Position numbers and translations under genes: made by a program | Shown: positions 53,641-54,381 of the stretch, in pieces | How the letters are laid out: every line of letters starts with the position of its first letter | Numbering within the stretch: the stretch's first letter is position 1 | The notes under the pieces: model-generated | What the model was told of the DNA's origin: nothing | The model's database searches: none | What the model saw: only the letters and a program-made list of their open reading frames with translations | Source of the DNA: Chara braunii | Lineage: Eukaryota; Streptophyta; Charophyceae; Charales; Characeae | NCBI GenBank assembly: GCA_003427395.1 | Contig: BFEA01000192.1 | Coordinates: 624,550-678,930, forward strand | DNA length: 54,381 nucleotides | Direction of reading: 5' to 3'

Positions 53641-53910
53641 CGCAAATTCCGACCTGCCTCATCAGGGAACGAAAAGGAAGAGAAGAAAAATGTTTTCGGT
53701 TGCGAAAAAATGTTGCACCAAATTTGTTGCAGACGCTGTAACCCGGTAGGCCTGTTGTTTCACTCTGGGCGGTCCGGTGGCTGTCGTTTTTTTTTGTCGT
53801 GTGACAAAAATATGTTCCACTTGTACTAGTGGTTCATTGTTTGAAAGAAAAGAAAAAGACAAATATTGAATATGAAATTAAAAGAAAGAAAATACACTGT
53901 TCGGAGCATA

Positions 53911-53995
53911 GTTGCGGCGCACATCGGTGCGCCGGTTTGCGCACGGTTTGTGCACGTCGCGCTGCGCACCGCACAGCGCACGAAGCGCAGCGCAC
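53911..53995. repeat. GCGCAC/GTGCGC-rich cluster
   Basis: Within 85 bp the words GCGCAC, TGCGC and GTGCGC occur about ten times in both orientations (for example CTGCGCACCGCACAGCGCAC), giving many small alternative hairpins. Confidence 0.7.
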
Positions 53996-54381
53996 TTGAA
54001 AAATTAGGTCCAAAAAAAAAAAAAAAAACGTAGGGGTTTTCTAATTTCTTAGGGCCCCCAACTCGGCAAAAATGTTAAACTCACCGCGCAAGTTCACAAA
54101 CCAGCCGCGCCCACGGCCCGAACTTTTCTTTTGGGTAAGGGCTGCTGAAAATTCGATTTGCGCAGGCCCTCCCCCAAAAAGTTTCGAATGGCGAGGCACA
54201 AAATAGGGATCATTCCAACTTCTGTTTTAGGCGGGGTATGAGAGCTGTCCTTCCCGCTGCCTTCTGCCAATCCCACACAGTAGTGCGGTCAGTTCGCAAG
54301 AAGGGGTAGTCGCCTAATAACGACCTGCCCCGCGAAGCTTCGCAGAAGTCGCAAATTGCATGTTCTATCGCCAGCCGACCA

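Larger units (their letters stand above)
53111..54381. other. Unassigned right end
   Basis: Purine-rich DNA (53310-53400), a G19 run (53622-53640), a Cys-containing frame of 88 codons (53563-53829) with no recognised domain, a GCGCAC-rich stretch (53911-53995) and an A16 run. No gene is supported. Confidence 0.4.

Noticed and set aside
53563-53829. Cys-rich 88-codon frame as a zinc finger
   Set aside because: The frame crosses the G19 run, and the cysteine spacing fits no zinc-binding pattern I know.

Overview
ORGANISM AND CHARACTER. This is nuclear DNA of a streptophyte (plant or charophyte alga). The evidence is several Ty3/gypsy retrotransposons primed by an initiator-tRNA(Met)-like site (TGGTATCAGAGC type), a streptophyte-type plastid ndhJ/ndhK fragment lying inside one of them, microsatellites and an assembly gap. 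The style of the elements makes me think of a charophyte such as Chara braunii, but that is an impression from memory and I could not test it. I see no intact host gene. About 80 percent of the window is LTR-retrotransposon sequence, nearly all of it broken by stops, frameshifts and deletions.

LAYOUT. 1-2820: short repeats, a decayed RING-finger coding fragment, and a minisatellite bracketed by inverted repeats. 2825-5985: element Z (+), a 5' LTR, leader and partial gag, ending in a 138-bp-arm hairpin. 5986-12355: element Y (+), a gag-pol without recognised LTRs, interrupted in its integrase by plastid DNA (11163-11757). 12356-14235: unassigned. 14236-25568: element A (minus), complete with two LTRs and the target duplication ATAA; it has a 3.4-kb leader that seems to hold LTR debris of other elements. 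25569-28156: low-complexity and LTR-like DNA with a 346-bp gap. 28157-52153: element C (+), an old element carrying two younger ones: B (30283-39198, +, duplication CAAA) inside its gag, and D (42808-51721, minus, duplication CGTA/TGTA) inside its 3' LTR. 52154-54381: flank with two possible exons and G-rich or GCGCAC-rich DNA.

HOW IT FITS TOGETHER. Each element has the order gag (coiled coil, gag domain, CCHC knuckle), aspartic protease, reverse transcriptase, RNase H, integrase, and a chromodomain-like tail, which is the plan of chromovirus-type Ty3/gypsy elements. Hand alignment of LTR stretches gives about 5 percent mismatch for B, 4-5 for D, 7 for A and 13 for C. This agrees with the nesting order (C first, then B and D). 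Many inactivating changes are transitions at active sites (D to N, G to R), as expected of methylated, silenced DNA. The most notable signals are the plastid insert, an array of 12 W-box-like motifs in the D leader, the arrays of small palindromes in the A LTRs, the foldback junction between Z and Y, and the repeated RING fragments.
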